Shown here piece after piece: positions 34,581 through 46,657 of a stretch of 64,000 nt of DNA. Location of the stretch: positions 6,200,001 through 6,264,000 of the forward strand of contig CM044309.1 of the NCBI GenBank assembly GCA_024291935.2, given 5' to 3'. A program made the position numbers and the translations under genes. This DNA comes from Okapia johnstoni. Taxonomy: Eukaryota > Chordata > Mammalia > Artiodactyla > Giraffidae. The notes below the pieces were generated by a model, which saw nothing but the letters and a program-made list of their open reading frames with translations, was not told the origin of the DNA and made no database searches. Position 1 is the first letter of the stretch. Each line of letters starts with the position of its first letter.

Positions 34581-35520
34581 TGAAATGCCAATATTAGACT
34601 TCCCACTGCAAATTGATAAGTAGTGATTTCAGTTCATGCATCAAGCAATTTTTGGTTTCTTTGCATTGTTAATTGAATGGTTCACAGCTTGAGCCACTGA
34701 GGTAGCCTGCTTTATTAATCCAAGGACTAGACATTGAAACACTATGACTTTCACCACTGAAGAACCTGGCCATTTTTAACATCTCAAACTACAAGCAATT
34801 CTGATATATACTACTGTAATTTTTTTCTGCATTCAGATAATGTTATTTCTTTGCATTTCTTCCAAATGAATTTTAAAACAAAAGGTAAAAGATAAAGTCA
34901 AGATAATAACAACACAAAAGATTGATGATATTTTACATAACCCCTAAATGGCATTTTTAATAGCAGAAGAGACATCATTTTAGGCTTTACCTGGAAGGAC
35001 AGATTATAAATAATGAAGTGTTTTAGCTTCTTTTAAGAGTGTCTAGGTTACAGCTGAACACAAAACACAACCTAAATGGTATTTTCCTTTTTTATTTTCA
35101 TGTTTATACTAGCAATTTCAATGATTCCATAAATGCTTTGTGTTTGAAGTGCAGAATTACGTCCTTTAAGAAAACAATTTCTAGTTTTTCTTAAACATAG
35201 AAATGTATGAAAACAATTCCATACATACTTTGTCAGCGTTTGCCCAAAACCCACACTGAATTCTCACTTTAATATGAAGTACTATAACATTTATTTAATA
35301 TAATATGGGTCTGTCTTGGGTCTAGACCAAGATGGAGTGCATTACTGGAAATAACAGAAAGGACTCTTTATTTCACATATAACATAACCACATATTCAGA
35401 GGCTTTGGGGCATATAGTGTATATTATCTAAAATTATTGATAGTAATCAGAAGGATTTTAATATAACTAATGAAGGTAAAAAAAGAAAGATTTCTGCCTC
35501 TTATTATGACACTAGCCCAA

Positions 35521-35640
35521 CAATAAATCCCCAAAGAAGTTGTATCTTTGTTTCCCTTATCCAACACTTGAAAAACAATAAATCCCCAAAGAAGCTGAAA
35601 TGTCCAGCACTTGAAAAACATAATTTCAAGCTGAAATGTC
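35521..35640. repeat. Interleaved short tandem duplications
   Basis: caataaatccccaaagaag occurs at 35521-35539 and 35576-35594. ccaacacttgaaaaaca at 35561-35577 recurs as ccagcacttgaaaaaca at 35604-35620. agctgaaatgtc occurs at 35593-35604 and 35629-35640. Confidence 0.9.
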
Positions 35641-36219
35641 AGCAGTGGAAAGTTTGTCCATTTTCTTTCCAGGTCTCATGAGAGGCTCAGTGCCTTGTAC
35701 TGTCGCTGCAGTAATAGGTTTTGCGCGGTATGTTATGCAAAGCCTCTCTGGGAGCCAACATGAAAAAGGCCTTTTAAAGGAATGTCAGCAGCTTCAGAAA
35801 CTGCCTGTCAAAAGGATTTCAGTTTTCCTTCTTTGGCCTTCCTAACCACTTTCAAAGGCTTATTTCATTCCTGGTAGTTTCCATTTCATTAATGCATATA
35901 GCTTGCAACTGTAATTCAGGGGGGCCCCATGGCTAAAAAATTATACACAGAGTTGATTAGGTACAAAAATAAAGGCAGAGCTACACAGATTTTGCAGTGC
36001 ATTAATATTTTAGACGATGGTTGGTATGGTGGAAAAGAAGGCAACAATTTGATGAAAGTCATTAAAAGAAAAAAAGCTCTATTAATTTTGCCTTGAAAAT
36101 TGCCTTAACTTTTCTGTAAGTTCTTTTGCAATTATTGCAATCACAGATTTAAATGTCCAGAGGAGTTTTAAAAAAATTTCTTTGTGCCATTAGCAACATA
36201 AAACAAAACTGCCTGCTAG

Positions 36220-36400
36220 GGAGAACTGACTACGAGCCCGGGGTTCTGGTTTTGACTGCAGCCTCTGCCTTTGGTCTTCTGTGCAAGCCACTTGTCTCTG
36301 TGGCCTCAGTTCTGCGTCCATACCACAGGAAAAGTTGTCTGAACGCTTCTTGCAGTTCCAATGGCAAGTTGTAGGGAAAATGGGGGAAGTTGATAAGTTT
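36220..36400 (+). repeat. MIR-like SINE
   Basis: gttctggttttgactgcagc, gcaagccacttgtctctgtg and gcctcagttctgcg follow MIR order; diverged. Confidence 0.5.
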
Positions 36401-36704
36401 CCAACTCTGAGAAAACTTAGAAGAAAATTCATAGGAGCAACTGTCCTATTTATAAATATTGGAAAGCTTCAACAATAACACTTGATGAATTAGTGAGGAC
36501 TGTTTGTAAGGTGATTTGTCTTTTTTTACAGTTATAAAATATACTTCAAAATTGAGTACATCCTTTAAATATAAATCTATGCCTGGTTATCTAATAATCC
36601 TATGAAGAAATAAAGGGCGTCTTTAACAGCATCTTCTTGAACAGCATTGTCCAGTTAGTAGCTGAGCATTCAATAGACTTCTTAAATCAGTGAATATCAA
36701 GAAT

Positions 36705-36790
36705 TCATTTAATGATGTTATATTTATTCTGCCTCCAAAAGCTAGGTACTACGGTAAGCATTGGAAACAGAGTGGTAAATAAGAGTGGTA
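36705..36790 (-). repeat. L2-like fragment, antisense
   Basis: agctaggtactacggtaagc and attggaaacagagtggtaaa fit the antisense L2 3' end. Confidence 0.45.
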
Positions 36791-37589
36791 GAGAAAAGCC
36801 AAATATAACTTGCTGAACTTTAAACACAAAAATATTTTACTATTTCCACATCATAAGAATTTGAAACAATAAATAATGTTACTCCTGATATATTGCTAAA
36901 GGAAAAAATAACCAAAATGCTGTTTGCTTACATTGTTGCACGACATTCACTATACAGGTCACTAATCTATTATCCACAACTCTAAACTTCAGACAGACTG
37001 AAAAACAAAAGTTGTTTCTAGAGTTTGTTACAAGTGCATCTGTCATAGAATCTGATTTGAATGGACATGAGGAATTTTAGAGACATTTTTACCGTGGTTA
37101 ATGAGACAATTTCTAAGTTTCAATGAAGACATATTAATGGGTTTGATTATGGACCACTTCTCTTGATTCTTTTAGGGTATTATGAAAATAATATTTCACA
37201 TACTGAATTAGTAATAAAAGTAAAGTTCTTGGCCATATTGTATTACAATGAAATAATCACTTCAGCGTTCTAATATCAAATACAAATGCCATCGGCAATG
37301 GCATTTTGAACAAAACTGAGAATTCAATTTTGTTTTCTTCTTTCTTCAGAATATTACTGCCATTTTTGGTTTCTGTCTTTTGCTGTTTTTGAAATAAACA
37401 AGATAAAAAGAACTATTACAAATAAAAAACAAGCAATTTTAGTTTCTGGTCTTTTGTGTGAGGCCTTAGATACATAATTTACTGCCAGACTGAGACAGCC
37501 CCTGTCAAAAAGATGATTAGAAACCTTCCCAGCAGGCAGTGTGAGGGCTGATAGAATCCAAAAAATCTGCATCGTTCACATGAAAGTCA

Positions 37590-39170
37590 TGCTATCTTCT
37601 TGCAAGTACCATCTAAATATAGAGCTGTGTTGAAAGATGACCAAGATAACAGAACAGGAAAACCCAGGAAAGCTCACTTCTTCCCAAAGCCACACCAAAA
37701 CTGCAACTATTCATAGAGTATCTATCAATGGGAACAACATGTGGACTAACAGAAAAGATTATCCACAACTAAAGTGATAAAGAAGGAACCACAAGGTGTG
37801 GTATAGTCAAGACTCAAACACCTGAATCAGTGACCCACAAACACAGGCCATTTGAAATTCAGAGGTTCTTTTCAAGGAGAAAGGGATTGAAGCACTGCCC
37901 TGGGCTCCCTGGTCCAAGGGTGATGTAGCAGAAAGATGAGCTCCCAGAATATCTGACTTTGACGGCCAGTGAGGCTTGCGTACAGGCAAGCGGGAGGGCT
38001 GCAGAAACGGAGACTGTTAGCAGAAGGCATTTAGGAGAGCTCCTTCTATGATGAGAGCACTGGTGCTGGCGAGTGAAATTCTGGAGTCCTCTTAAGAAAC
38101 CTGAGGGTTTGCCTGCCCATCAGCTGGTCTGCATCAGTATTAAGCTTCCTAGGGTGTACAGCCAGCTCTGCAAGGACCCAGGCTAACCCACCAGCAGGCT
38201 GGAACCAGCTATCAGGAAACAGGTCCTGCAGGGCAGTTGCTCCAGAATCCAGCCTCCTCACCAATAGGCCAACAGCCTCTACAAGAGGCAGGGCCTGGCA
38301 GACAACTGTGCCATGGGTCACCCCTGCCTATCAAGGTGCCCACATTAGTCAGACCCACCACAACACAGAGCATGTGCAGCCTACATAGAAACTGCTCCTG
38401 CAGCAGGTAACTCTGTGACAAGGAAAGGGGGTGTGGCTGGCCGCAAGAGGATGTCTCCTATATAGGGCTAACTCTTCCAGTCTGAGAAACTGAATCCAAC
38501 TACTTACCAGATGAAAATAAAAATAGAAAATCAGACAAAATGAGGCAACAGACGAATGTGCTCCAAGTGAAGGGACAAGATAAAAATCCAAAAGAAGAGC
38601 TAAGTGAAGTAGAGATAAGCTATCTACCTAGTAAAGAGTTTAAGGTAATGATAGCAAAGATGTTCAATAAACTCAAGAGAAGAATGTATGAACATAGAAA
38701 AAGTTTAACAAAGAGTCAGAAAACAAACAAAAATAACAGAGCTGAACGGTATAATAATTAAAATAAAAAATGGACTTGAACGGATCAACAGTAGATTAGA
38801 TGATACGACGGAACAAACCAGCAAACTGGAAGACAGAAAAGCAGAAATCACTCAAGCTAAGTAGAAAAAAGAAAAATAGTTTTTTCCAGAAATGAGGCTA
38901 GTTTAAGTGACTTCTGGGCAACATAAGCGTGCTGACATTTGCATTATAGGGGTACCAGAAGGACAAGAGGCAGAAAGAGACAGAGAATTTAGTTGTTGAG
39001 ATAATAGCTGAAAGGATTTCTAACCTAGGAGAGGAAACAGGTATTCACACCCAGGAATCACAGACAGTCCAAAAAAGATCAACTCAAAGAGACATGACAC
39101 ATTGTAATGAAAAATGGCAAAAAGGAAAGATAAGTAAATAGTTGCAAAAGCAGCAAGGGAAAAGCAACTA
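37590..39170 (+). mobile_element. L1 5' region (5' UTR and ORF1 start)
   Basis: Sense-strand L1 5' part. At 38500-39165 the words gagataagctatctacctag, taaagagtttaaggtaatga, agaagaatgtatgaacatag, gcattataggggtaccagaa and gcaagggaaaagcaactaga are ORF1 coding sequence. Frame 38540-38761 (EEL.EVEISYLPSKEFKVMI) is a remnant of it. The stretch 37590-38500 is taken as 5' UTR with less certainty. Confidence 0.7.
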
Positions 39171-39171
39171 G

Positions 39172-39400
39172 ACTGAACCTTGAACAAAATGGGTTTGAAT
39201 TGCACAGACTTACATACATGTGGATTTTTTTCAATAGTAAATGTTACAGTGCTATACAAACTCCAGCTGATCATAGATGCAGAAATATAGATATGGAAAA
39301 GTTATGGCTATGGAAGAATTGTGGATGCAAACATCCAACCCTAAGTTATACATAGACATTTGACTGTACAGAAGGTTGGCAAAACTACCTATGCAAAAGG
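39172..39400 (+). mobile_element. MER2-like Tigger DNA transposon remnant
   Basis: Reads accttgaacaaaatgggttt, gaattgcacagacttacata, catgtggatttttttcaata, then taagttatacatagacattt and gactgtacagaaggttggca, as in nonautonomous Tigger/MER2 elements. Name from memory. Confidence 0.6.
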
Positions 39401-39411
39401 AAACTACCAAA

Positions 39412-41335
39412 AGACTGTGTACAGGAGGCAGTGATCAAAACCATCCCCAAGGAAAAGAAATGGAAAAAGACAAAATGATTGTCTGAGGAGGCCTTACAAA
39501 AAGATGAGGAAAGAAAAGAAGTGAAAGGCAAAGGAGAAAAGGAAAGATATATCCATCTGAATGCAGAGTTTCAAAGAACAGCAAGGAGAGATAAGAAAGC
39601 TTTCCTCAGTGATCAATGCAGAGAAATAGAGGAAAACAACAGAATGGGAAAGACTAGAGATCTCGTCAAGAAAACTAGAGGTATGAAGGAAACATTTCAT
39701 GCAAAGATGGGCACAATACAGGACAGAAATGGTATGGACCTAACAGAAGCAGAAGATATTAAGAAGAGGTGGCAAGAATACACAGAAGAACTGTACAAAA
39801 AAGATCTTAATGACCCAGATAATCACGATAGTGTGATCACTCACCTAGAGCCAGACATCCTGGAATGTGAAGTCAAGTAGGCCTTAGGAAGCATCACTAC
39901 AAACAAAGCTAGTGGAGATGACAGAATTCCAGTTGAGCTATTTCAAATCCTAAATGATGATGCTGTGAAAGTGCTGCACTCAATATGCCAGCAAATTTGG
40001 AAAACTCAGCAGTGGCCACAAGACTGGAAAAGGTCAGTTTTCATTCCAGTCTCAAAGAAAGGCAATGCAAAGAATGCTCAAACTACTGCACAATTGCACT
40101 CATCTCACATGCTAGTAAGGTCATGCTCATAATCCTCCAAGTTAGACATCAACAGTATGTGAATTGAGAACTTCCAGATATACAAGCTGGATTTAGAAAA
40201 GGTAGAAGAACCAGAGATCAAATTGCCAACATTCGTTGGATCATAGAAAAAGCAAGAGAATTCCAGAAAAAACCCTATTTCTGTTTCATTGACTAAGCTA
40301 AAGCCTTGAGCTCCATAGATCACAATAAACTGTAGAAGATTCTTAAAGAGATGGGAATACCAGACCACCTTACCTGCCTCCTGAGAAACCTGTATGTAGG
40401 TTAAGAAGTAAGAGTTAGAACCAAACACAGGAAAACAGACTGGTTCAAAGTTGGGAAAGGAGTATGTCAAGGCTGTAGATTGTTGCCCAATTTATTTAAT
40501 TTACATACAGATTACTTCATGTGAAATACTGGGCTGGATGGATCACAACCTGGAATGAAGATTTCAGGGAGAAATATCAATAACCTCAGATATACAGATG
40601 ACACCAGCATATGGAAGAAAGCAAAGAGGAACTAAAGAACTTCTTGAAGAAGGTGAAAGAGGAGAGTGAAAAACCTGGCAAAAATGCAACATTCAGAAAA
40701 CTAAGATCATGGCATCTGGTCGCATCACTTCATGGCATATACATGGGGAAACAATGAAAGCAGTGAAATACTTTACTTATTTGGGCTTCAAAAATCACTG
40801 CAGCCATGAAATCAAAATATGCTTGCTCCTTGGAAGAGAAACTATGACAAACCTAGACAACATATTGGAAAACAGAGACATTACTCTGCTGGCAAAGGTC
40901 CATCTAGTCAAGGCTATGATTTTTCCAGGAGTCATGTATGGATGTGAGAGTTGGACAATAAGGAAGGCTGAGGGCTGAAGAATTGATGCTTTTGAACCGT
41001 GGTGTTGGAGAAGACTCTTGAGAGTCCCTTGGACTGCAAGGAGATCCAACCAGTCAATCCTAAAGGAACTCAAACCTGAATATTCATTGGAAGGACTGAT
41101 GCTGAAACTCCAATATTTTGGCCGCCTGATGCGACTGACTTATTGGAAAAGACCCTGATGCCTGGAAAGATTGAAAGCAGGAGAAGGGTGTGATAGAGGA
41201 CAAGATGGTTGGATAGCATCACCAACTCAATGGACATGAGTGAACAAACTCCATGAGATGGTGAAGGACAGGGAAGCCTGGCATGCTGCAGTCCATGGGG
41301 TCACAAAGAGCCGGTCATGACTGAGCGACTGAACA
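39412..41335 (+). mobile_element. BovB, 5'-truncated
   Basis: About 1.9 kb covering the pre-RT linker, RT, C-terminal domain and 3' end. Frame 39479-39880 carries RDKKAFLSDQCREIEENNRM and WQEYTEELYKKDLNDPDNHD; frame 40709-40978 carries LVKAMIFPGVMYGCESWTIR. Numerous stops and small deletions. It ends gactgagcgactgaacaaca. Confidence 0.9.
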
Positions 41336-41435
41336 ACAACATGAAATTTATAGACCAAAATGGAACATCTCATCATGTCTATAATATCCCAACACTAAGA
41401 TCCCTGTCTCTGAACTTTTAGTCTTTTATTTCTTC

Positions 41436-41655
41436 TCAAGGAATATGTTGTTTATGTGTTTATTTTTATTTGGAGGATAATTGCTTTACTATGATGTATT
41501 GTTTGTGCCATGCATCAGCATGAATCAGCCATAGAGATACACATATGTCCACTGCGTCTTCAGTCTCCCTCCCACCTCCCATCCTGTATCACCCCGCTAG
41601 GTTGTTACAAAGCATCGGGTTGAGCTCCCTGTATCATACAGCAAATTCCCAGGTG
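41436..41655 (-). mobile_element. L1 3' UTR, antisense (part 1)
   Basis: ggaggataattgctttacta, catgaatcagccatagagat and cccgctaggttgttacaaag are the reverse of the L1 3' UTR seen at 48000-48160. Interrupted by a SINE. Confidence 0.85.
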
Positions 41656-41868
41656 TACTGTGCTCCATCACTCAGTTGTGTCCAACTCTTTGGGATTCCA
41701 TGGACTGTAGCCCACCAGGCTCCTCTGTCCATGGAATTCTCCAGGCAAGAAAACTAGAGTTGGTAGCCACTCCTTTTTCCAGGGCATCTTCCTGACCCAG
41801 AAATGGAACCTGGGTCTCCTGAATTGCAGGCCGAGTCTTTACTGTGTGAGCCACCAGGGAAGCCCAAA
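41656..41868 (-). mobile_element. Bov-tA SINE inserted in L1
   Basis: Reverse orientation: ctcagttgtgtccaactctt near the start, gtgagccaccagggaagccc at the end (41847-41866). Confidence 0.92.
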
Positions 41869-42130
41869 TGGCTATCTGTTTTGCATATGGTAGAAGACAT
41901 GTTTCAAAGCTCCTCTCTCAATCCGTCCACCTTCTCCTTCCCACCTGCTGTGTCCACTAGTCTGTTCTCTGTGTCTCTATCGCTGCCCTACAAATATGTT
42001 CATCAGTACCATTTGTCTAGATTGCACATATATGTGTTAATACACAGTATGTGTTTTTATCTTTCTGACTTACTTCACTCTGTACAATAGGCTCTAGGTT
42101 TACCCACTTGACTAGAACTAACTCGAATTC
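41869..42130 (-). mobile_element. L1 3' UTR, antisense (part 2)
   Basis: Continues with gtgttaatacacagtatgtg and tacttcactctgtacaatag, as at 10380-10450. Confidence 0.8.
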
Positions 42131-43285
42131 GGGATAACTCTGTCAGTTCACATATCTCTTCTTCAGAACAGATTTCAATGATATTTTTGATCAGGTTTTA
42201 AAAATTAACACACACCAGTTATGAATATGTTTTTATTATACTACATACCTCTTTTCTTTGCACTTACAACAGGTATAATTTTACTTGTCTTCTTCTGATT
42301 TGGTGATTAAGGTATAATTCCCACACAGAATTATAATCTCTGTAAAGAAGTGCCACTGAATTAATTGCAAAGAATCTCACCTAACAAAAGGAGAAACTCA
42401 GGTTCAGTGGTGGAATCCTAATCATACAGTGTTCAAAGCCTGGCCTTTCCATTTTTACTGTAACAGCATATTTTCTTCAATACAACAGGGATTCAATACA
42501 TATTCATTAAATAAATTAAAATATTACTATATATAAGTAACCATTTCTCCTATTTTCCTACATAAACATTTCCCACATTTATTTATGCAAGGAATAAAAC
42601 CTCTCATAAGAAGGGTGTAGGGAGATTGTCCTTACATGTTTATTTAGTAAACGATAATTTTTTAAACAGTCTTAAGAATTCTAATCCTATAAGGTTTCTT
42701 TATTGAAGGATAGTTAATTTATAATGCTGTGTTTGTTTCAGGTGTACAGCAACATGATTCAGTCATATAACTTATTTTAGATCTTCTATTGCTGTTTTGT
42801 TTAATGAGAATAGGAAAACTAGGTTGATACACGTGATAAATATATCGTAACAAATATTGTGAAAAATTTCCAGAATCAACAAGAATAGTTGTTTTTCCTT
42901 TCTTTTCTTTTATTTTCTAGCATTTATATTTCAGATGACAGCAACAGCAAACACAGCGGACAACTTAGAAAATATTGCCTCTATTTTAAAGTATTTCAGA
43001 ATTAAGAACAAGTAGTTGTATGTATCAGCGACTCACAAATGGCTGGCTCTTATAGCACTTCTTTGGAGCTTCAGATCAAGGATATAAACAGTTTTTGCTT
43101 AATGTTCTGACCAGTAGCTGTTACAAATTACTGTGCTTTATAAGTAAAGCAGTGCAGACTACTGAATGCAGAGACTCAGCAACTATTCTAGGCAAGATGC
43201 AAAAAACAGTGGTTTAGCAATAGCCACACTTAATTCTCACTGCCTCCTAAGCTTTGTTAGGACATACTGAGGAAATCATACAAAT
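42131..43285. other. Intron, mostly unique
   Basis: A short antisense L1 3' UTR scrap lies at about 42700-42785 (ttcaggtgtacagcaacatg). Nothing else is recognised. Confidence 0.5.
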
Positions 43286-43289
43286 ATTT

Positions 43290-43979
43290 TCTTAGGTCAA
43301 CCTCCCAAGGCAATAGAAATAAAAGCAGAAATAAATTGGATTGAATCAAGAGTTTGTACAGAAAAGGAAACCATAAACAAAATGAAAAGACAGTCTATGA
43401 ACTGGGAGAAAATATTTGCAAATGATGCTACTGACACGAGTTTAATTTCAACACATGCACATAGCTCATACAACTCAGTAGCAAAACAAAAAGAACCCAA
43501 TCCGAAAACTTGCAGAAGACCTAAGTAGATATCTCCCCAAAGAAGACAAACAGATGACAAGAAAAAAACACGAAAAGATGCTCAACGTTGCTAATTATTA
43601 GAGAAATTAAAATCTAAACCAGAATAAGGTACCACCTCACAACTGTTGGAATGGCTATCATTAAAAAAATCTATAAAGAACAAATGCTGGAGTGGGTGTG
43701 GAGAAAAAGGAACTCTCCTACATTGTTGGTGGGAATGTAAATTGATGCCGTCACTATGGAAAACAGTTTGGAGGTTCCTCAAAACACTAAAGATAGAATT
43801 GCCATGTGATCCAGCAATCCTACTCCTTGCCATATATCTGGACAAAACTATAATTCAAAGATACTTGCATCCGTATGTTCATAGCACCTTTATTCACAGT
43901 ATCCAAGAGAAAGAAACAACCTAAATGTCCACCGACAGATGAATGGATAAAACTGTGGTACGTGTATACAACAGAATAC
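43290..43979 (+). mobile_element. L1 ORF2 C-terminal/3' region (part 1)
   Basis: Old L1, sense strand. Frame 43646-43924 reads [20 protein letters not shown] then [20 protein letters not shown], the L1 ORF2 Cys-rich C-terminus. Interrupted by a SINE at 43980. Confidence 0.85.
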
Positions 43980-44205
43980 GGTGTATGTGCATATGCTGTG
44001 TTGCTTCATCATGTCTGACTCTTTGAGACCCTATGAACAGCAGCCCACCAGACTCCTCTATCCACGGGATTCTCCAGGCAAGAATACTGGAGTAGGTTGC
44101 CATGCCCTCCTCCAGAGGACTTCCCAACCCAGGAATTGAACCTGCATCTCCTGCAACTCCTGCATTTCAGGTGGATTCTTTACTGCTGAGCCACTGGGGA
44201 AGCCC
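43980..44205 (-). mobile_element. Bov-tA SINE with target-site duplication
   Basis: Antisense SINE ending ctgagccactggggaagccc. Flanked by acaacagaatac (43968-43979) and acaatagaatac (44206-44217), an 11/12 match. Confidence 0.93.
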
Positions 44206-44660
44206 ACAATAGAATACTACTCAGTCATAAAAAAAGTATGAAATAATGCCTTTTGCAACAACATGGGTGGACACGGAGATTATCATACTAAATGAAGTAA
44301 CTCAGAAAGAGAGACACAAATACCATATGATATTGTTTATATGTGAAATCTAAAATATGACACAAACAAAATTATCTACGAAACACAAACCAAGTGACAG
44401 AAATGGGGAATAGACTTGTGGTTGCCAAGGTGGAGGCTGTAGTAGAGATAAATTGGGAATTTGGGATTAGCAGACACAAAAACAAAGTCATACTCTATAA
44501 CACAGGCAGCCACATTCAGTACCCTGATAATCTGTAATGAAAAAGAATACGGAAAAGAATGTATGAATATGTATAACTGGATCACTTTCCTTACAGAAGA
44601 AATGAATACAACATTATAAATCAACTATATTTAATAAAATGTTTTAAAAAATTATTAAAA
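44206..44660 (+). mobile_element. L1 3' region (part 2)
   Basis: Resumes with gaatactactcagtcataa, then gaagtaactcagaaagagag and the 3' UTR, ending in A/T-rich sequence. Confidence 0.8.
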
Positions 44661-44872
44661 ATATGATGTACCTTTTTTTAAAAAAAATTAAGTTTCAGTA
44701 AATAATTGTTTTCTGGGGAAATAGAAACACTGTAACTTCTTTATACAGAAATCTCAATAGTGTGGTACTTGAAAGACCTGGCACTTTCCATGCAATTCCA
44801 GGCAGGATTTCTTCTTGTCATCTGACCCTCTCTGATTGTCTTTATAATTTCAGCTCCCTCTGACACTTAGTT
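44661..44872. other. Unique intron sequence
   Basis: Nothing recognised. Confidence 0.5.
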
Positions 44873-45172
44873 CAATTCATTTCAGTCACTCAGTCGTGTC
44901 CGACTCTTTGCGACCCCATGAATCGCAGCACACCAGGCCTCCCTGTCCATCACGAACTCCCTGAGTCCACCCAAACCCATGTCCATCGAGTCGGTGATGC
45001 CATCCAACCATCTCATCCTCTGTCGTCCCCCTCTCCTCCTGCCCCCAATCCTTCCCAGAATCAGGGTCTTTTCCAATGAGTCAACTCCTCGCATGAGGTG
45101 GCCAAAGTATTGGAGTTTCAGCTTCAACATCAGTCCTTCCAATGAATACCCAGGACTGATCTCCCTAGAGGC
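44873..45172 (-). mobile_element. BovB 3' end fragment, antisense
   Basis: About 300 bp: cactcagtcgtgtccgactc through aatacccaggactgatctcc. Minus frame 44882-45178 carries [20 protein letters not shown] and ends AKSRTRLSD. Confidence 0.9.
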
Positions 45173-45370
45173 AAGCACTATCTTTAAAAAAAAATTAGTC
45201 CTGGTCGTTTACAATTCAGTGACCAGCCACCTATGCCCAGCACTGCAATTCTTAGAGCTGCTCTTTTGTCCTGATCATCAAATTCCTGTTTTTCTAGCTG
45301 TCTTCAGCAGCACCTTTTATGAATGGGGTTCAGTCTTGCTCTAACCAATACTTCTCCTAGGAGCCATCAT
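45173..45370. other. Unique spacer between two BovB copies
   Basis: Nothing recognised. Confidence 0.5.
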
Positions 45371-46550
45371 TCAGTTCCGTTCACTTTAGTCTCTCAGTTG
45401 TGTCCGAATCTTTGTGACCCCATGGACTGCAGCATGCCAGGCCTCCCTCTCCATCACCAACTCCCGGAGTTTACCCAAACTCATGTCCACTGAGTCGGTT
45501 ATGCCATCCAACCATCTTATCCTCTGTCATCCCCTTTTCCTTCTGCTTTTAGTCTTTCCCAGCATCAGAGTCTTTTACAATGAGTCATTGTTTACGTCAG
45601 GTGGCCAAAGAGTTGGAGTTTCAGCTTCAGCATCAGTCCTTCCAATGAATATTCAGGACCAATTTCCAATAGGATGGACTAGTGTGATCTCCTTGCAGTC
45701 CAAGGGACTCTCAAGAGTCTTCTCCAACAGAAACAGTTCAAAAGCATCAATTCTTCAGCCCTCATCCTTCTTTATGGTCCAACTCACACATTAATACATG
45801 ACTCCTAGAAAAACCATAGCTTTGACTAGACAAACCTTTGTCAGCAGAGTAATGTCTCTGCTTTTTAATATGTTGTCTAGGTTGGTCATAGCTTTTCTTC
45901 CAAGGAGCAAGTGTCTTTTAATTTCATGGCTGCAGTCACCATCTGCAGTGATTTTGGAGCCCAAGAAAATAAAGTCTTTCACTGTTTCCATTGTTTCCCC
46001 ATGAAGTGATGGGACTGGATGCCATGATCTAAGTTTTTGGAATGTTGCATTTTCACCAGCTTTATCACTCTCTTTTTTCACTTTCATCAAGAGGCTTTTT
46101 AGTTGCTCTTCACTATCTGCCATAAGTGTGCTGTCATCTGGATATCTGAGGGTATTGATATTTCTCCCAGCAATCTTGATTCCGGCTTGTGCTTCATCTA
46201 GCTCGGCATTTCACATGATGTACTCTAAATATAAGTAAAATAAGCAGGGTGACAATATACAGCTTTGACTTACTCCTTTCCCAATTGGAACCAGTCCACT
46301 GTTTCATGTCCAGTTTTAACTGTTGCTTCTTGACCTGCATACAGATATCTCAGATGGCAGGTCAGGTGGTCTGGTATTCCCACCTGTTTAAGAATTTTCC
46401 ACAGTTTGTTCTGATCCACGCAGTCAAAGGTATTATCATAGTCAGTAAAGCAGAAGTAGATGCTTTTCCAGAATTCTCTTGCTTTTTCAATGATCCAATT
46501 GATGCTGGCAATTTGATTGCTGGTTCCTCTGCAGTATCTCTCATGAAATT
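45371..46550 (-). mobile_element. BovB, 5'-truncated, antisense
   Basis: About 1.2 kb from the 3' end back to just before RT motif A. Minus frames 45791-46123 (ITADGDCSHEIKRHLLLGRK) and 46270-46575 (FTDYDNTFDCVDQNKLWKIL). Decayed; frameshifts throughout. Confidence 0.9.
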
Positions 46551-46640
46551 TCATTAGCTTCCCATAGCACCACACTCCTTCTTACCTCCAAGGTTGGCTA
46601 ACTTTACAGGGTCTTACAGATCAGATTAAATGTCTTCCAC

Positions 46641-46657
46641 AAGAAATCCTTTATTTA
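46641..46657. repeat. Target-site duplication, left copy
   Basis: aagaaatcctttattta; identical to 48222-48238. Confidence 0.95.

Larger units (their letters stand above)
34581..37585. other. Repeat-poor intron
   Basis: About 3 kb mostly unique, apart from a MIR-like segment and an L2-like fragment given separately. A local duplication lies at 35521-35640. Confidence 0.5.

Noticed and set aside
38046..38421. Overlapping minus-strand frames that look protein-like
   Set aside because: They lie antisense in the GC-richer L1 5' UTR and match no family.
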